Shown here: positions 31,395 to 42,151 of the stretch, one piece after another
Position numbering within the stretch: position 1 is the first letter of the stretch
Layout of the letters: each line of letters starts with the position of its first letter
Source of the DNA: Elephas maximus indicus
Lineage: Eukaryota; Chordata; Mammalia; Proboscidea; Elephantidae
Assembly (NCBI RefSeq): GCF_024166365.1
Contig: NC_064830.1
Location: 87,786,721-87,850,720, forward strand
Direction: 5' to 3'
DNA: 64,000 nucleotides
The notes under the pieces: generated by a model
Seen by the model: the letters and a program-made list of their open reading frames with translations, nothing else
Database searches by the model: none
What the model was told of the DNA's origin: nothing
Program-made: the position numbers and the translations under genes

Positions 31395-31850
31395 TGATCC
31401 ACCTGGAAGGATGGATAAATGAATAGGTGGGTGCATGGATGATAGATGGATGAGTGGGTACATGGGTGGGTGGGTGGATGAGTGGGTACATGTGTGGTTG
31501 GGTAGGTGGGTGGGTAGATAAGTGAGTACAGTGTGAATGGGTGGTGGGTAGATAGATGAGTGGGTACATTAGTGGGTGGGTGAGTGGATGGATGAGTGGG
31601 TGCATGTGTGGACAGGTGGATAAGTGGATGGATAAGTGAGTACAAGTGTGAATGGGTGGGTGGGTGGATGAATGGGTACATGAATGGTTGGGTGGGTAGA
31701 TAGATGAGTGGGTACATAAGTGAGTGGGTGAGTGGGTGGGTGGATGGATGAGTGGGTACATGAGACCTGAGTGGGTGGGTGGGTGGAAGGATGAGTGGGT
31801 ACTTGGGTGTGTGAGTAGGATGGATGAATGAATGGATAGAAGGATGGCTG
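31395..31850. repeat. Minisatellite of TGGG/TGGA/TGAG units
   Basis: About 450 bp of four-base steps with a higher-order pattern GATGAGTGGGTACATG then GGTGGGTGGGTGG, repeating roughly every 40-60 bp. Long reading frames rich in THPP or HSS on the minus strand are by-products. Confidence 0.92.
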
Positions 31851-32257
31851 TTGTTAGTTGCCGTTGAGGGATCGCCATGAGTAGGATGGTAGAAGGATTG
31901 AAGAAAGAACAGTTGGCTGGCTGGATAAACATGTTAGAGGCAAAGATGATAGATCAGACATAAGCTCTGTGAGAGCCTTGTCAATTTTTTCACTCTTTTG
32001 TCCCCAGCCTTGCACGTAATAGGGACTCAAAAAAGCCTGGTTTGTAGCATTTGCTGGTTTCCATGGTGTAAATATTTCCATCACGGCCAATTTCAAGCTA
32101 CCAACATGAAGATACTAAACATGGAATTGGGAAGAGATGCAAACTATCAGCTCTCCTGTCCTGAGCTGGTCTGAGCTGGCTCTAGCACACCGCTGATAGG
32201 AGCCCAGAGGGGCATCACAACCTCAGCCTGCGGTGCGTGTGTAAAGCTTCAGGGAAA

Positions 32258-32410
32258 CAACAACAACAACAAAACCAAACCTGTTGCCTCATAGCGACCC
32301 TATGGGACAGAGTAGAACTGCCGCATAAGGTTTCCAAGGAGTGGCTGGTGGATTCAAACTGCCGGCCTTTTGGTTAGCAGCCCAGCTCTTAACCACTGCT
32401 CCACCAGGAC
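32258..32410 (-). mobile_element. Afrotherian SINE, short form
   Basis: Begins with the CAACAACAACAA tail and AAACCTGTTGCCTCATAGCG, and ends AACCACTGCTCCACCAGG. A segment of the tail is deleted. Confidence 0.88.
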
Positions 32411-32679
32411 AAAAGCTTCAGAGAAGAGAGCTGGTTTTTGTCGGTTTTTTTTGAAAAATGGATATGAGATGTTTGATGCCCCTGCTATTCCAGGCAGAAG
32501 GAAGGGCTTGAGTAAAGGCTTGGAGCTGTGACCAAGCAGGAGACTGGGATACTCGGGGAGGAACAGGCCTAGAAAGCAAGTGGGGAAGGCAGCTGCCTGT
32601 CACCCCAGTCCAGGCAATAAGAGCTATGGACCGCCTTTTAAGAGGAAGGAGCAATGATAGCAACACCCCTCCCGTGGAT

Positions 32680-32830
32680 ACACATTCTGCTCCTTGCCTA
32701 GCCCTTTTCTGACTATAGGATCTGAGGGTACAGGGATGAAAACTCTATTTGACAGATGAGAAAGTGAAGGTGCAGAGTGGACCAGTGACCTGCCTGAGGT
32801 CACACAACGAATTAATAGTCAGAGTCAGAA
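32680..32830 (-). repeat. MIR fragment
   Basis: TTTGACAGATGAGAAAGTGA, GAGGTCACACAACGAATTAA, GTCAGAGTCAGAACTTAG. Confidence 0.55.
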
Positions 32831-33052
32831 CTTAGCCTCTGGTCTCCCAATCCCAATTCCAGCTAATTCTCACCTTACTCTGCTGGGAGAAGTATTTATT
32901 AGGAGTTAAGAAACTCTTCATAAACACCTGTGGATGCCTGTTGCTTTGGCCCAGGCAACATCCTTGTGGGTGTGTCTGAACCCCCAGCCCTGGGATTAGC
33001 TACATGACCCCCGCCTGGCCAATACAGTATTCATCCCCCTGGCCACGGTACC

Positions 33053-33208
33053 TGGTGCAGTGGTTAAGAGATCAGCTGCTGACTGAAAGGCTGGCAGTTC
33101 GAACCTACCAGCCACTCTTTGGAAACTCTATGGAGCAGTTCTACTCTGTCCTATAGGGTTGCTATAGTCGGAATTGACTTGATGGCAACGGGTTTGATTT
33201 TTCTTTTT
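33053..33208 (+). mobile_element. Afrotherian SINE, short form
   Basis: Flanked by the 12-bp duplication GGCCACGGTACC (33041-33052) / GGCCACAGTACC (33209-33220), one mismatch. The head is slightly truncated (CTGGTGCAGTGG). Confidence 0.93.
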
Positions 33209-33229
33209 GGCCACAGTACCAGCTCAGGG

Positions 33230-33835
33230 ACAGACATGTGGCCCAAGCTGGTGCATACTCTCTACTGTGATTGCTGAGCTGTAGGGTAGACTAAGCCTGG
33301 ATGTGCTGAGGGACCTCGGAGCCTGCCTGAGGTAAAGCCATCACATATGAAAGTAGAGCTGAGAGATGGAGACACGCTCCTGGCAATACCTCTTGAGCCC
33401 CCAGACGCAGCCATGCCTGAAACTATATTCCCATTTCCTCTGGCCCTTTTAGATACGAATGGAGGTCACGAATGCTGCTCACCAAACATTTCCAGCTCTT
33501 GGCCTTCTGGGCACATGGCAGGAGTGCACTCCTGGCCCCTGGTGGTTGGATGGGGCCATGTCACCAGACCTGGCCAATGAGTTGTGAGCAGAAGCGTCAC
33601 TTCTAGATCAGAGCATTTAATTGACAGCCGCAATGCCTTCCAAGGTGTTTTCCTATGAGCCACAGTATCCGGTGATGTTTGCGATGGCGGCCGCTCCATT
33701 AGCCTGGGCCCTGCGCTGAGGAGGTGCAGGACAGACCTCTAGTTCGCCTGTGGTGGACATGTGTTGTAAGAAGAAATAAATCCTTTGTTTTTCTAAGTCA
33801 CTAAGATTTGGAGGCTGTTTGTTACACAGTGTAAA
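33230..33835. repeat. Ancestral interspersed repeat, family not assigned
   Basis: Includes CCTGGCCAATGAGTTGTGAG, GAGCATTTAATTGACAGC, AAGAAATAAATCCTTTG and CTAAGTCACTAAGATTTGG, an arrangement common in old mammalian LTR or DNA elements. Ends near GTTTGTTACACAG. Confidence 0.45.
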
Positions 33836-34207
33836 AATGGTGTGGGGGAGAAGCATCTGACCTTCTCTGACTTCACAAGCGGAAGGAGAACCAAGGTCAA
33901 CAGCCCAAGGCTGATTCCTATGAGGCTGAGGTCAGACATGCCTCCTCTCTCCACCATCTTTATCAATTTTGACACCAACCGTCCCTCACATGGCAATCTC
34001 CACTTCTCTGCTGGGTTCCATAATTCATTGCAATGGCCACACAGAACTCACATACAGTACTCACAATTATAGGGTTTATAAAAGAAGCAACAGGTTACAA
34101 TTCAGTATTCAGGAACAGTCAGAATACAGTTCCTCCATTCAGGACAGCCTCTTCCCAGCTGTACCATAGGCACACCTCTGGTCCCTTGGCCTCTGCCCTG
34201 CTCAGGC

Positions 34208-34352
34208 AAGAGCTGGGCTGCTAACCAGAAGGTCACCTGTTGGACTCCACCAGCCAGTCCTTGGAAACCCTATGGGGCAATTCTACTCTGTCCTATAGGG
34301 TCACTATGAGTCAGAATTGACTCAACGTCAACAGGTTTGTTTTCGTTTTTTA
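34208..34352 (+). mobile_element. Afrotherian SINE, head-truncated
   Basis: From AGAGCTGGGCTGCTAACCAG to ATTGACTCAACGTCAACAGG, followed by a T-rich stretch. Confidence 0.85.
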
Positions 34353-34545
34353 ATAAATGCCCAGAGGCACCGTACTCCACCAGTAAGCCTTGGCCCCAAG
34401 GTGCTCAGCTTTCTTGCTCCTGCGTGGGCAGGAAGCCCACTGTGCCATCTCCTGCGTCATTTCTCTGGGTGTCCTTCCTTGGTGGTGTATCCTCTCTCTT
34501 CCTCCTCTGGGAATGCTCACCTCAGTCCCAGTGGAATGACAAAAC

Positions 34546-35014
34546 TGTCTTAGTCATCTACTGCTGCTATGACAGAAATACCACAAGTGGATGGCTTTAA
34601 CAAAGAGAAGTTTATTTCCTCACAGTAAAAAAGTCCAAATACAGAGTGTCACCTCCAGGGGAAGGTTTTCTCGCTCTTTTGGCCTTCTCATCAATGTTCC
34701 CCTAGTCTAGAAGCTCCTTTGCACAGGGACCCCAAGTCCAAAGGACGTGCTCTGCTCCCAGCACTGCTTTCTTGGTGGTATGAGGTCCCCTGTCTCTCTG
34801 TTTGCTTCTTTCTTTTATATCTCAAGACATTTTCTCAAGATATAATCCAATCTTGTAGGTTGAGTCCTGCCTCGCTAACACAACTGCCATCCATTCTCCC
34901 TCACTAACGTCATAGAGGCAGGATTTACAACATATAGGAAAATCACACAATACCAAGAATCATGGCCTAGCCAAACTGATACACACAATTTTGGACATAA
35001 TTCAGTCCATGACA
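34546..35014 (-). mobile_element. MaLR-like solo LTR, copy 3
   Basis: TGTCTTAGTCATCTACTGCT ... CAGTCCATGACA, 469 bp, same family and orientation as the 12546 copy. No clear 5-bp duplication (AAAAC / CAATT). Confidence 0.8.
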
Positions 35015-35327
35015 CAATTACCCTACCTGCACACTCCCACCTAATCACCTGGGTGGGAGTTACAAGACCATGTCAAGAAAGACCACACAAAAGCGATTCA
35101 TCACACCTGACACAGACTAACCCCGCCTGTAAGTACTGTCAATTTATCAGTGAGCTGATAAATTTTGTTTTTCACTTTAGCCGGTTTGAGATGGATTTCT
35201 GTCACTTGCCGTAGACAGTGCTCTATCGTTGTTCTAATATCATTCCTACACTAAAGACTCTCTTCCCATCCTAAGGAAGGGCCACGTTCAAAGGGAGCAC
35301 AGGATGGACTCCATCACTTCTCATGCA

Positions 35328-35400
35328 TTACTTTGGGCAAGTCATTTGCTGTCTCTGAGCCTCAGTTTCCTCTTTTGTCAGGTGGGGGCTGGAGTCAATC
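35328..35400 (+). repeat. MIR fragment
   Basis: TTTGGGCAAGTCATTTGCTG, CTCTGAGCCTCAGTTTCC. Confidence 0.6.
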
Positions 35401-36319
35401 CTCTGCTTGCTGGGGGATGAAGAGAGAATGAGGACAGGAGAAGACACACCGAGACTCCTCGTTAGACGTGTGTTTTCTTCTTTCTCCATCATCGGTTGAG
35501 TGGGTTCTGGGGTCAGAGGAGGACAGGGATATGGTCCCAGACCTTCCATGAGTTCACAAGTGCTTCACCCAGGAGGCCCCGAAGCTTCCAGTGCCCTCTG
35601 CAGGGACTCAGAGAACTCAGCCCTCCAGCTCCTCTGGCCCTCAATGGTTACTCCAAGGGCTTGGCAGAGGGTGCTGTGTGGGTATCCTAGTTGATCTAAT
35701 CCGGGAAGGGAGGAGGGAGAAGGTGAAAATCAGAGCCTACCCTTCCTTTTACCCTTCAGGAAACAGAGGTCCAAAGAAAGCAGTCACTTGCCCAGAGTCA
35801 GCCTGCGCCCTGCTCCATGTTCTGGGTTCTTCTGCCCTCCTCTGCAGGGCATGCAGTCGGCCTGGGCCTGGCTGCTGCACCACCATGTGGTCCAGCCCTT
35901 CCCGACCCAGCCACACCATCAGTCAGCTGCACCGTCAGAACACCAGGCCTGCGACTGGAAGACAGCAGACTGAGCACACGCATCTTCCCCTCCTGGAAGC
36001 TCATGAAATCAACAGTAAAGGATTGAGAAGCATACAGTCTAAACAGGGAAGAGAATGGGGTCAGCTGTGCTTAACAGACATCAACACATTAATAGGAAGA
36101 AGATAGAGTCAAACATTTGCTCATATGTCACCTTGTCAATGGGACCTACCCCGGGCCCCTTACTTAAAACCCCAACACCCACCCCCAGCCCCCTCAAATC
36201 CTCTGACATGGTCCTGATGCTCTCCGGGGCCCTTATTATGCTCTAACACACTGTATGTTTTACATGTAACCTGCTTACGTCTGTCTATCCGCGTCAACAA
36301 TGAGCTCTGTAGGGGCAGG

Positions 36320-36415
36320 AATTTTGCCTGCTTTATTCACTGCTATGTCTCTGAGCCTGCAATAGGGCCTGGCACATAGCAGGTACTCAAAAATATTCAA
36401 TGAATGAATGAGTCG
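36320..36415 (+). repeat. L2 3' end fragment
   Basis: Sense L2 end: GGCCTGGCACATAGCAGGTA then CTCAAAAATATTCAATGAAT and GAATGAG. Confidence 0.65.
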
Positions 36416-36779
36416 ATTAATAGCAGAATAGTGACTGACGAAGCAGTGGACAGAGGGGAGGGAGGAAACTGGGTCCGGGATGGACCATCTGCCCCTGGGC
36501 CTGGAATACCACAGACGGATGAGGATGAGAACAGGGGCTTCCTTGGAAGTCTTTAAATGGGACCAGAGACTCGCCACCCCCATTGCTTAGACCACAAGGT
36601 AACTAGGAACCTTCCCCCTGCCCCGAGTGCCACCAAATTTGAGAGTTTTTACTCTAAAAACTGAAGGCCCCAGAGAAGAAACCTCATTCTGCTTTTTAGG
36701 GGGTCTCCTAGCATAATGGCTGGGTCCGCATCCCAGCTCCCAAAGCAAAGCCCACTACTGGAGAGTGATGTGAAGGGCA

Positions 36780-36925
36780 AGGGTTCTGAGGCTGCACTGC
36801 CTGGGTTGGAATGCCGGCAAACCATCTCCTAGCCTCCAACCGTTGAGAAATCATTTTACCTCCTCGTGCTTCAGTTTTTTCATCCATGAAATGGGTATAC
36901 TGATTGGACATACTTCTCAGGGCTG
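36780..36925 (+). repeat. MIR fragment
   Basis: GAGGCTGCACTGCCTGGGTT, CATTTTACCTCCTCGTGC, TTCATCCATGAAATGGGTA. Confidence 0.6.
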
Positions 36926-37149
36926 CTGCGAGACGAGGAGTTAATACATATACATACATGCACACGCATATGCACACATACACACACAGTGTGTGGTACA
37001 TTGCAAGTGCTCAGAAAATGTTGTCATTACTATATCATCGTTTTTGTGGACAAGTCACCTGCAACCCCAGTCAGTTTTTACTGGTCCGACCCTTAAACAT
37101 GAGTGGACAAAGAGCAACTGACATTTGGAGACTAAGAACCAAACCCTTC

Positions 37150-37363
37150 CCCCCAAAAAACCCAAACCCATCGCTGTGGAGTTGATTCTGACTCACAGCG
37201 ACCTTATAGGACAGAGTAGAACTGCCCCATAGGCGTTCCAAGGCTGTAATCTTTACACAAGCAGACTGCTGCACCTTTCTTCTGCGGAGCGGCTGGTGAT
37301 TTCAAACTGCCGACGTTTCAGTTAGCAGCTGAGCACTTTAACCACTGTGCCACCAGGGCTCCT
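37150..37363 (-). mobile_element. Afrotherian SINE, long form
   Basis: Complete reverse copy including GGCTGTAATCTTTACACAAG. Flanked by TAAGAACCAA (37133-37142) / TAAGAGCCAA (37364-37373). Confidence 0.92.
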
Positions 37364-37704
37364 TAAGAGCCAACACGAAGTGCGAGTTGCTGATGCCACC
37401 TGCTGGTAATGACTGGAATACACTAATGTCAGCGGAAGGTGGTGCCTCTCCTACTCTCTATGTCCAGGGAAAGGGCTCACACTGGAGCAACTTCCAGGTG
37501 CTTTGTTAGGCAGCTTATACAGGTGACTCTATACAATTGTCGCAGCAACCCACTGCAGCGGGGAATACGGGCCTGGCTTACTGATGAGGACGGGAGGTGA
37601 ACTGGTGGATTCTTTTTTTTTTTTAAATTCAACAAGGTGGCCTCTTCCCTTTGGGTGGGTGGACGTGCATTGGGCACTGGGAGGTGGAAATGGAGTTCCC
37701 GCTA

Positions 37705-38010
37705 GGCAACACACACATACGTACACACCCATATACACATACACACATGCACACACACACATACACAAGCAATACACACATATACACACAAATACACACA
37801 TGCACGCACATAACCATACACACATACATACACACACATGCACACACATTCAATTTACAAAACATACATATGCACACACACATACACGTGCACACATATA
37901 TACATACACATTCAATACACAAAATGTATGTACACACATATGCACGCATGCACACACATGCAGACATATACACACCTGCATATACACACATACACACATG
38001 TGAGCCCATA
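37705..38010. repeat. CA/TA-rich compound microsatellite, left part
   Basis: Interrupted (CA)n with ATACACAC and GCACACAC steps over about 300 bp. It generates spurious HTHT or CVCVC frames. Confidence 0.92.
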
Positions 38011-38017
38011 TACATAT

Positions 38018-38447
38018 TGCTATGGATTGAAGTGTGTCCCCCAAAAGAGATGCTAAAGTCCTAGACCCAGTACCTGTGATTGTGACCTTCTTTGGAAATA
38101 GGTTTTTTCTTTTGTTAACGAAGCCGTAGCAGAGTAGGGTGGGTCCTAATTGCTTTGGGTGGTGTCTAATAAAAGGTGAGAACAGACATGGTGACAGAGT
38201 CACACACAGGAGGAAGACGCCAGGTGACAATTCATCTACAAGCAGCAAAGAAACGCCAAGGATTGCTGGCAGAAACCAAAAGCTAAGAGGGAGGCATGGA
38301 ACAGCTCCTTCCTCGGAGGCCTTGGGAGGAAATCAAACAGCACCGATTTGGACTACCAGTCCTCAGACCTCTAAGACGATACATTTCTATTTTTTAAAGC
38401 CACTCAGTTTGTGATATTTTGTAATTGCAACCCAGGAAACAAAGACA
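38018..38447 (+). mobile_element. MLT1-like solo LTR inside the CA-rich block
   Basis: TGCTATGGATTGAAGTGTGT ... CAGGAAACAAAGACA, 430 bp, with GTGACCTTCTTTGGAAATAG. Flanked by CATAT (38013-38017) / CAAAT (38448-38452), four of five matching. Confidence 0.78.
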
Positions 38448-38452
38448 CAAAT

Positions 38453-38755
38453 CTACACATACACAAGGCACATACACACATGTATACGAGCATGCACACA
38501 CATGTAACACACACGATACATGTACACATTTACACACGCGCAGTGGTTAAGAGCTTGGCTGCTAACCAAGAAGTCAGCAGTTCGAATCCACCAGCCACTC
38601 CTTGGAAACCCTATGGGGTAGTTCTACCCCGTCCTGTGCGGTCACTAGGACTCATATACACACCTATGAAATATACATATACACACATGCACACATATAC
38701 ACATAGACACAAATGCACACATTCACAAACAGGCACACATACATACATGCACACA
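38453..38755. repeat. CA-rich microsatellite, right part
   Basis: CA/TA-rich sequence resumes after the LTR and is interrupted by a SINE at 38540-38655. Probably one original tract with 37705-38010. Confidence 0.8.
38540..38655 (+). mobile_element. Afrotherian SINE, truncated at both ends
   Basis: From GCAGTGGTTAAGAGCTTGGC to GTGCGGTCACTAGGACTCAT, inside CA-rich sequence. Confidence 0.85.
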
Positions 38756-39554
38756 CCCGTCTGGCAGAAGTGGGTGAAGTGGGTGAAGGGTCCACGGGAG
38801 GGGTGGGTAGTCAGGGGAAGTCAGAAGACAAGGCACCCTGGAAGATATGAGGCTGGTGGGGAGCAAGGTGCCCCAGGAGGTGGTCAGCAACAGACTGAAG
38901 ATCTGAGAGGAGCTTGAGAAAGAATGGGGGCTGAGCCCCAAAGGCAGCCATGAGGATGCACAATGGAGCCTTGTGCGCCACAGGGGAAAATCGCGAGGCA
39001 ATTTAAACGCTCTCCGTTAGGACAAAGCATGAATACCCCACAGGACATTGGGTACCGGAGATTCCACTGTCACTTGGAAAGAGGCAGCCCTCTACATTCC
39101 GGCACAGACACTCAAGGGGTGTTGCTGTAAAATGGCATATTCTGTGTAACACTGGTACCACACTCCCATGTTTTCCTGGGGTGCATACATATGCATGTAA
39201 ATGTAAAGAAAAAGGTCTGGAAGGATCCATGAAGGAGAAAGTGAATTCACAGGCTTTTAGCCGTATCTGTTATGCTTTACGTGTTTAAAGTTAATGCATT
39301 GCTTATGTAACTAAAAAGGAATAAATATGAAAGTAGATTGAGGAGGGAGAGTCTGAGGAAGGGCAGGGTGCTTGGCCCCAGTGTGTGGGTGGCTGGCGGG
39401 TTCCAGGGGAGACCCAAGTGCGAACAGGACCTGTTCACCCCCTGGGCGGGAAGTGACAGGTGGGGCATGGCCCGAAACAACCCAGCACTACTCTGGGGCT
39501 GCAAATGGACAGACCAATTTTTGCCCCTTCATGGGTTTTATCTGGTTGCTCAAT

Positions 39555-40640
39555 CCTGCGACATCTTCACCCTCAGGAGTACGCTTGAGTCCATTGTCGT
39601 GACCACTGCGTATTGTGAGTGTCTTCCAACCCAGGGGGCTCATCTTCCAGCACTATATCAGGCACTATCCTGTTGTGATCTGTAGGGTTTTCATTGGTTA
39701 AGTTTTAGAAGTGGCATGACTCAAAATGTGACCTGCTGCAAACATCCATTAATAATTGGGACGTGGGAAGTATGAAGTCTGAATCTAGGAAAACTGGAAG
39801 TCATCAAAAAAGAAATGGAATGCATAAAGATCGGTATCTTAGGCATTAGTGAGCTGAAATGGACTGGTATTGACCATTTTGAATGGGACAATCATATGGT
39901 CTACTATGCCAGGAAAGACAAATTGAAAAGGAATGGCGTTGCGTTCATCATCAAAAAGTAAATTTCAAGATCAGGCCTGAAGTACAATGCTGTCAGTGAT
40001 ATGGTAAAAGCCATACAGCTACAAAGAAGCCCAGTTAGTACGAATATTATTCAAATTTACACACCAACCACTAAGGCCAAAAGTGAGGAAATTGAAGATT
40101 TTTACCAACTTCTGCAGTCTGAAATTGATCAACCACTAAGATGCATTGATAATTACTCGTGATTGGAATGTGAAAGTTGGAAACGAAGAAGGATTGCTAG
40201 TTGGAAAATATGGCCTTGGTAAAAGAAATGACACCTGAGATTGCATGATGGAATTCTGGCAAGATCAATGACATTCATTGCAAACACAAGCAGAGGGTCA
40301 GGGAAAAAGAGGAAGACCCTTGACGAGATGGGTTGACACAGTGGCTGCAACAATGGGCTCAAACATAATGACTGTGAGAATGGCACAGGACCGGGCAGAG
40401 TTTGGTTCTTTTGCACACAGGGTCGCAGTGAGCCGGAACTGACTTCACGGCACCTAACGACAACATCAACAATTCTTAGAAGTAGATTGCCAGGACTTCC
40501 TTCCTAGTCTGTCCTAGTTTGGAAGCTCTGCTGAAATCTGTCCACCATGGTGACCCTGCTGGTATGTGAAATACCAGTAGCACAGCTTCCACTCTCATAG
40601 CAACAAGCAAGCCATGGTACGACAAACTGACAGGTGGTGG
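39555..40640 (-). mobile_element. RTE-related element interrupted by a second RTE insertion
   Basis: Left part 39555-39712 and right part 40476-40640 together are collinear with the uninterrupted copy at 23226-23490 (shared CCAACCCAGGGGGCTCA, then GATTGCCAGGACTTCCTTCC and TGACCCTGCTGG). Confidence 0.7.
39713..40475 (+). mobile_element. Internally deleted RTE/BovB LINE with 8-bp target duplication
   Basis: Starts GGCATGACTCAAAATG and carries the 5' endonuclease-coding part in sense (GGCATTAGTGAGCTGAAATG, TTTACACACCAACCACTAAG, GATTGGAATGTGAAAGTTGG). Near 40280 it jumps to the 3' end (GGGTCGCAGTGAGCCGG ... GGCACCTAACGACAACATC). Most of the reverse transcriptase is missing. Flanked by TTAGAAGT at 39705-39712 and 40476-40483. 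Frames are broken. Confidence 0.85.
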
Positions 40641-42120
40641 TTTATTTGGTCGTCAATACTTAAATATATACATCTTTTTCTTTTAAATTTGATTTCCTTC
40701 ACTCTTTAGTTTGCCACAGTCCCTACCACTCACTCTCTAGTCTTTAACCCGAGGCCCCTGAAGACATCTGTGCTCACAACTTCCCGTGAACTTCTGTGGT
40801 TTCTGAAAATCTCTGTTCAGAGCTTGGAAGGGCAGAGGGCTACCTGAGATGGATGGACAGACAGGAGGCAGATGAATGGATGGTGGGTGGAAGGGGCACA
40901 CGGGTGGTACAGGGATGAGTGGAGGGAGAGGAGAGAAGGGCTGTTCACAGAAGCCCTGAGGGCTGCACCCTCGTCCCCGTGTTACACCACCTCTGGGAGG
41001 CGCTGGGAACGACATGCGCTGTGCTGAGTCCTGCCACAGGCAGTGCTTGGTGATCTTCAGCTTGTCTGACCCTGTATGAGGGAGACGTTCAAGCCTCATC
41101 TTTCAGGTGAGAAAACTGAGTTCGGAGACATTAACGTTAAGACTAGTTAGTATTTTAAGTCACAGCTGCTGGATTCTCAAATCTATCTTCCTTCCACGAC
41201 ACAATGCATTCCCAAATAATTGGCATTTGTATTGTTTATAAAGCAGATCATACCTGTTCTACTTGATCTCCTCAAAAAATCCCATAGAACGCTTGAGTGA
41301 AAACAAACATAAAACAAAAAAAAAAAGGTGCTAAGACTTGTTCGAGGTCTTGGCTGTGCTGGGGTTTACCCTGTCCTTACCCCTCCTCACCCACAAGTCT
41401 GGCCCGGAGCATCCAGGATCCTGGTCCCTCGTAGAGAGAAGATGGAAACAGCGTTGAAAGTTGGGCCAGATCAAGCATCCCAAGATCAAACGTCCCCCAG
41501 GAGGTACCGGGAGTGAGACCCAGAGCCTGGGGGTAGGGCTGTGTGTCTGGGAAGGCCACGTCCATTTGCCGCCTCCACTTGGCACCTCTGACTGTCACAT
41601 ACAGGAACGTAAGCCAGTGTTGCCAGATCTTTCCATTTTTCAAGAGACGATAGAAATGAGGATTTTTCAAAAACGTGAAACCTCCACATTTTTAAAATGT
41701 TGGCAACTAACTAAAATACTTAAAATGTTGTGGGCTAATGAGAATATTAACAGGCCAAATTCTGCAACCTCGCCACTAGAGTTGGCCTTGCTGAGAGGTG
41801 ACTGTGGGCCGGCATTAGCGCTCGGAGCCTCTCTGATACACACTGCCGCGCCCCCCACAACACTCCCCTCTTTCCCCCGTGCGCGTGCACACACACACGC
41901 ACCAACACACACGCACATGAGCTTCTTGGTGAAAGGATGGGAATGGGAGCAGCTGAGAATGTAGAAGCGCTTTGGAAGGTGCCTATGCCCCCAGGACCCT
42001 GAGGGCTGGTGCCACCCAGACAGATGGTTTGTTGGGTTTGCTGGGAACACCTTTCCGGACTGTTCCATCACTGAAAGCAGGGAATACCCCCAGGGGATTG
42101 AGGATTCCTTAGGAAACACA

Positions 42121-42151
42121 CAAAACTAAACACTTTTTGCTTCATTTTAAT
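42121..42151 (-). terminator. GTF3C1: Candidate GTF3C1 polyadenylation signal
   Basis: Reading minus, ATTAAA at 42151-42146 is followed within about 30 nt by GT-rich sequence (AGTGTTTAGTTTTGTGTGTT), the expected signal plus downstream element. It is the only such hexamer noticed within 1 kb of the stop. Confidence 0.45.

Larger units (their letters stand above)
29533..42120. other. IL21R 3' UTR start and intergenic region between convergent genes
   Basis: No coding exon is seen. The first part must be IL21R 3' UTR, but no AATAAA or ATTAAA is visible for about 2 kb after the stop; the AATAAA near 33775 sits inside a repeat. The remainder holds the repeats listed separately, including a minisatellite, CA-rich tracts, LTRs, SINEs and an RTE insertion. 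Confidence 0.6.

Noticed and set aside
31172-31932. 181- and 192-residue frames rich in THPP/HSS
   Set aside because: Pure translation of the four-base minisatellite.
37529-38248. Several frames with CVC or HTH repeats
   Set aside because: Translation of CA-rich microsatellite in all frames.
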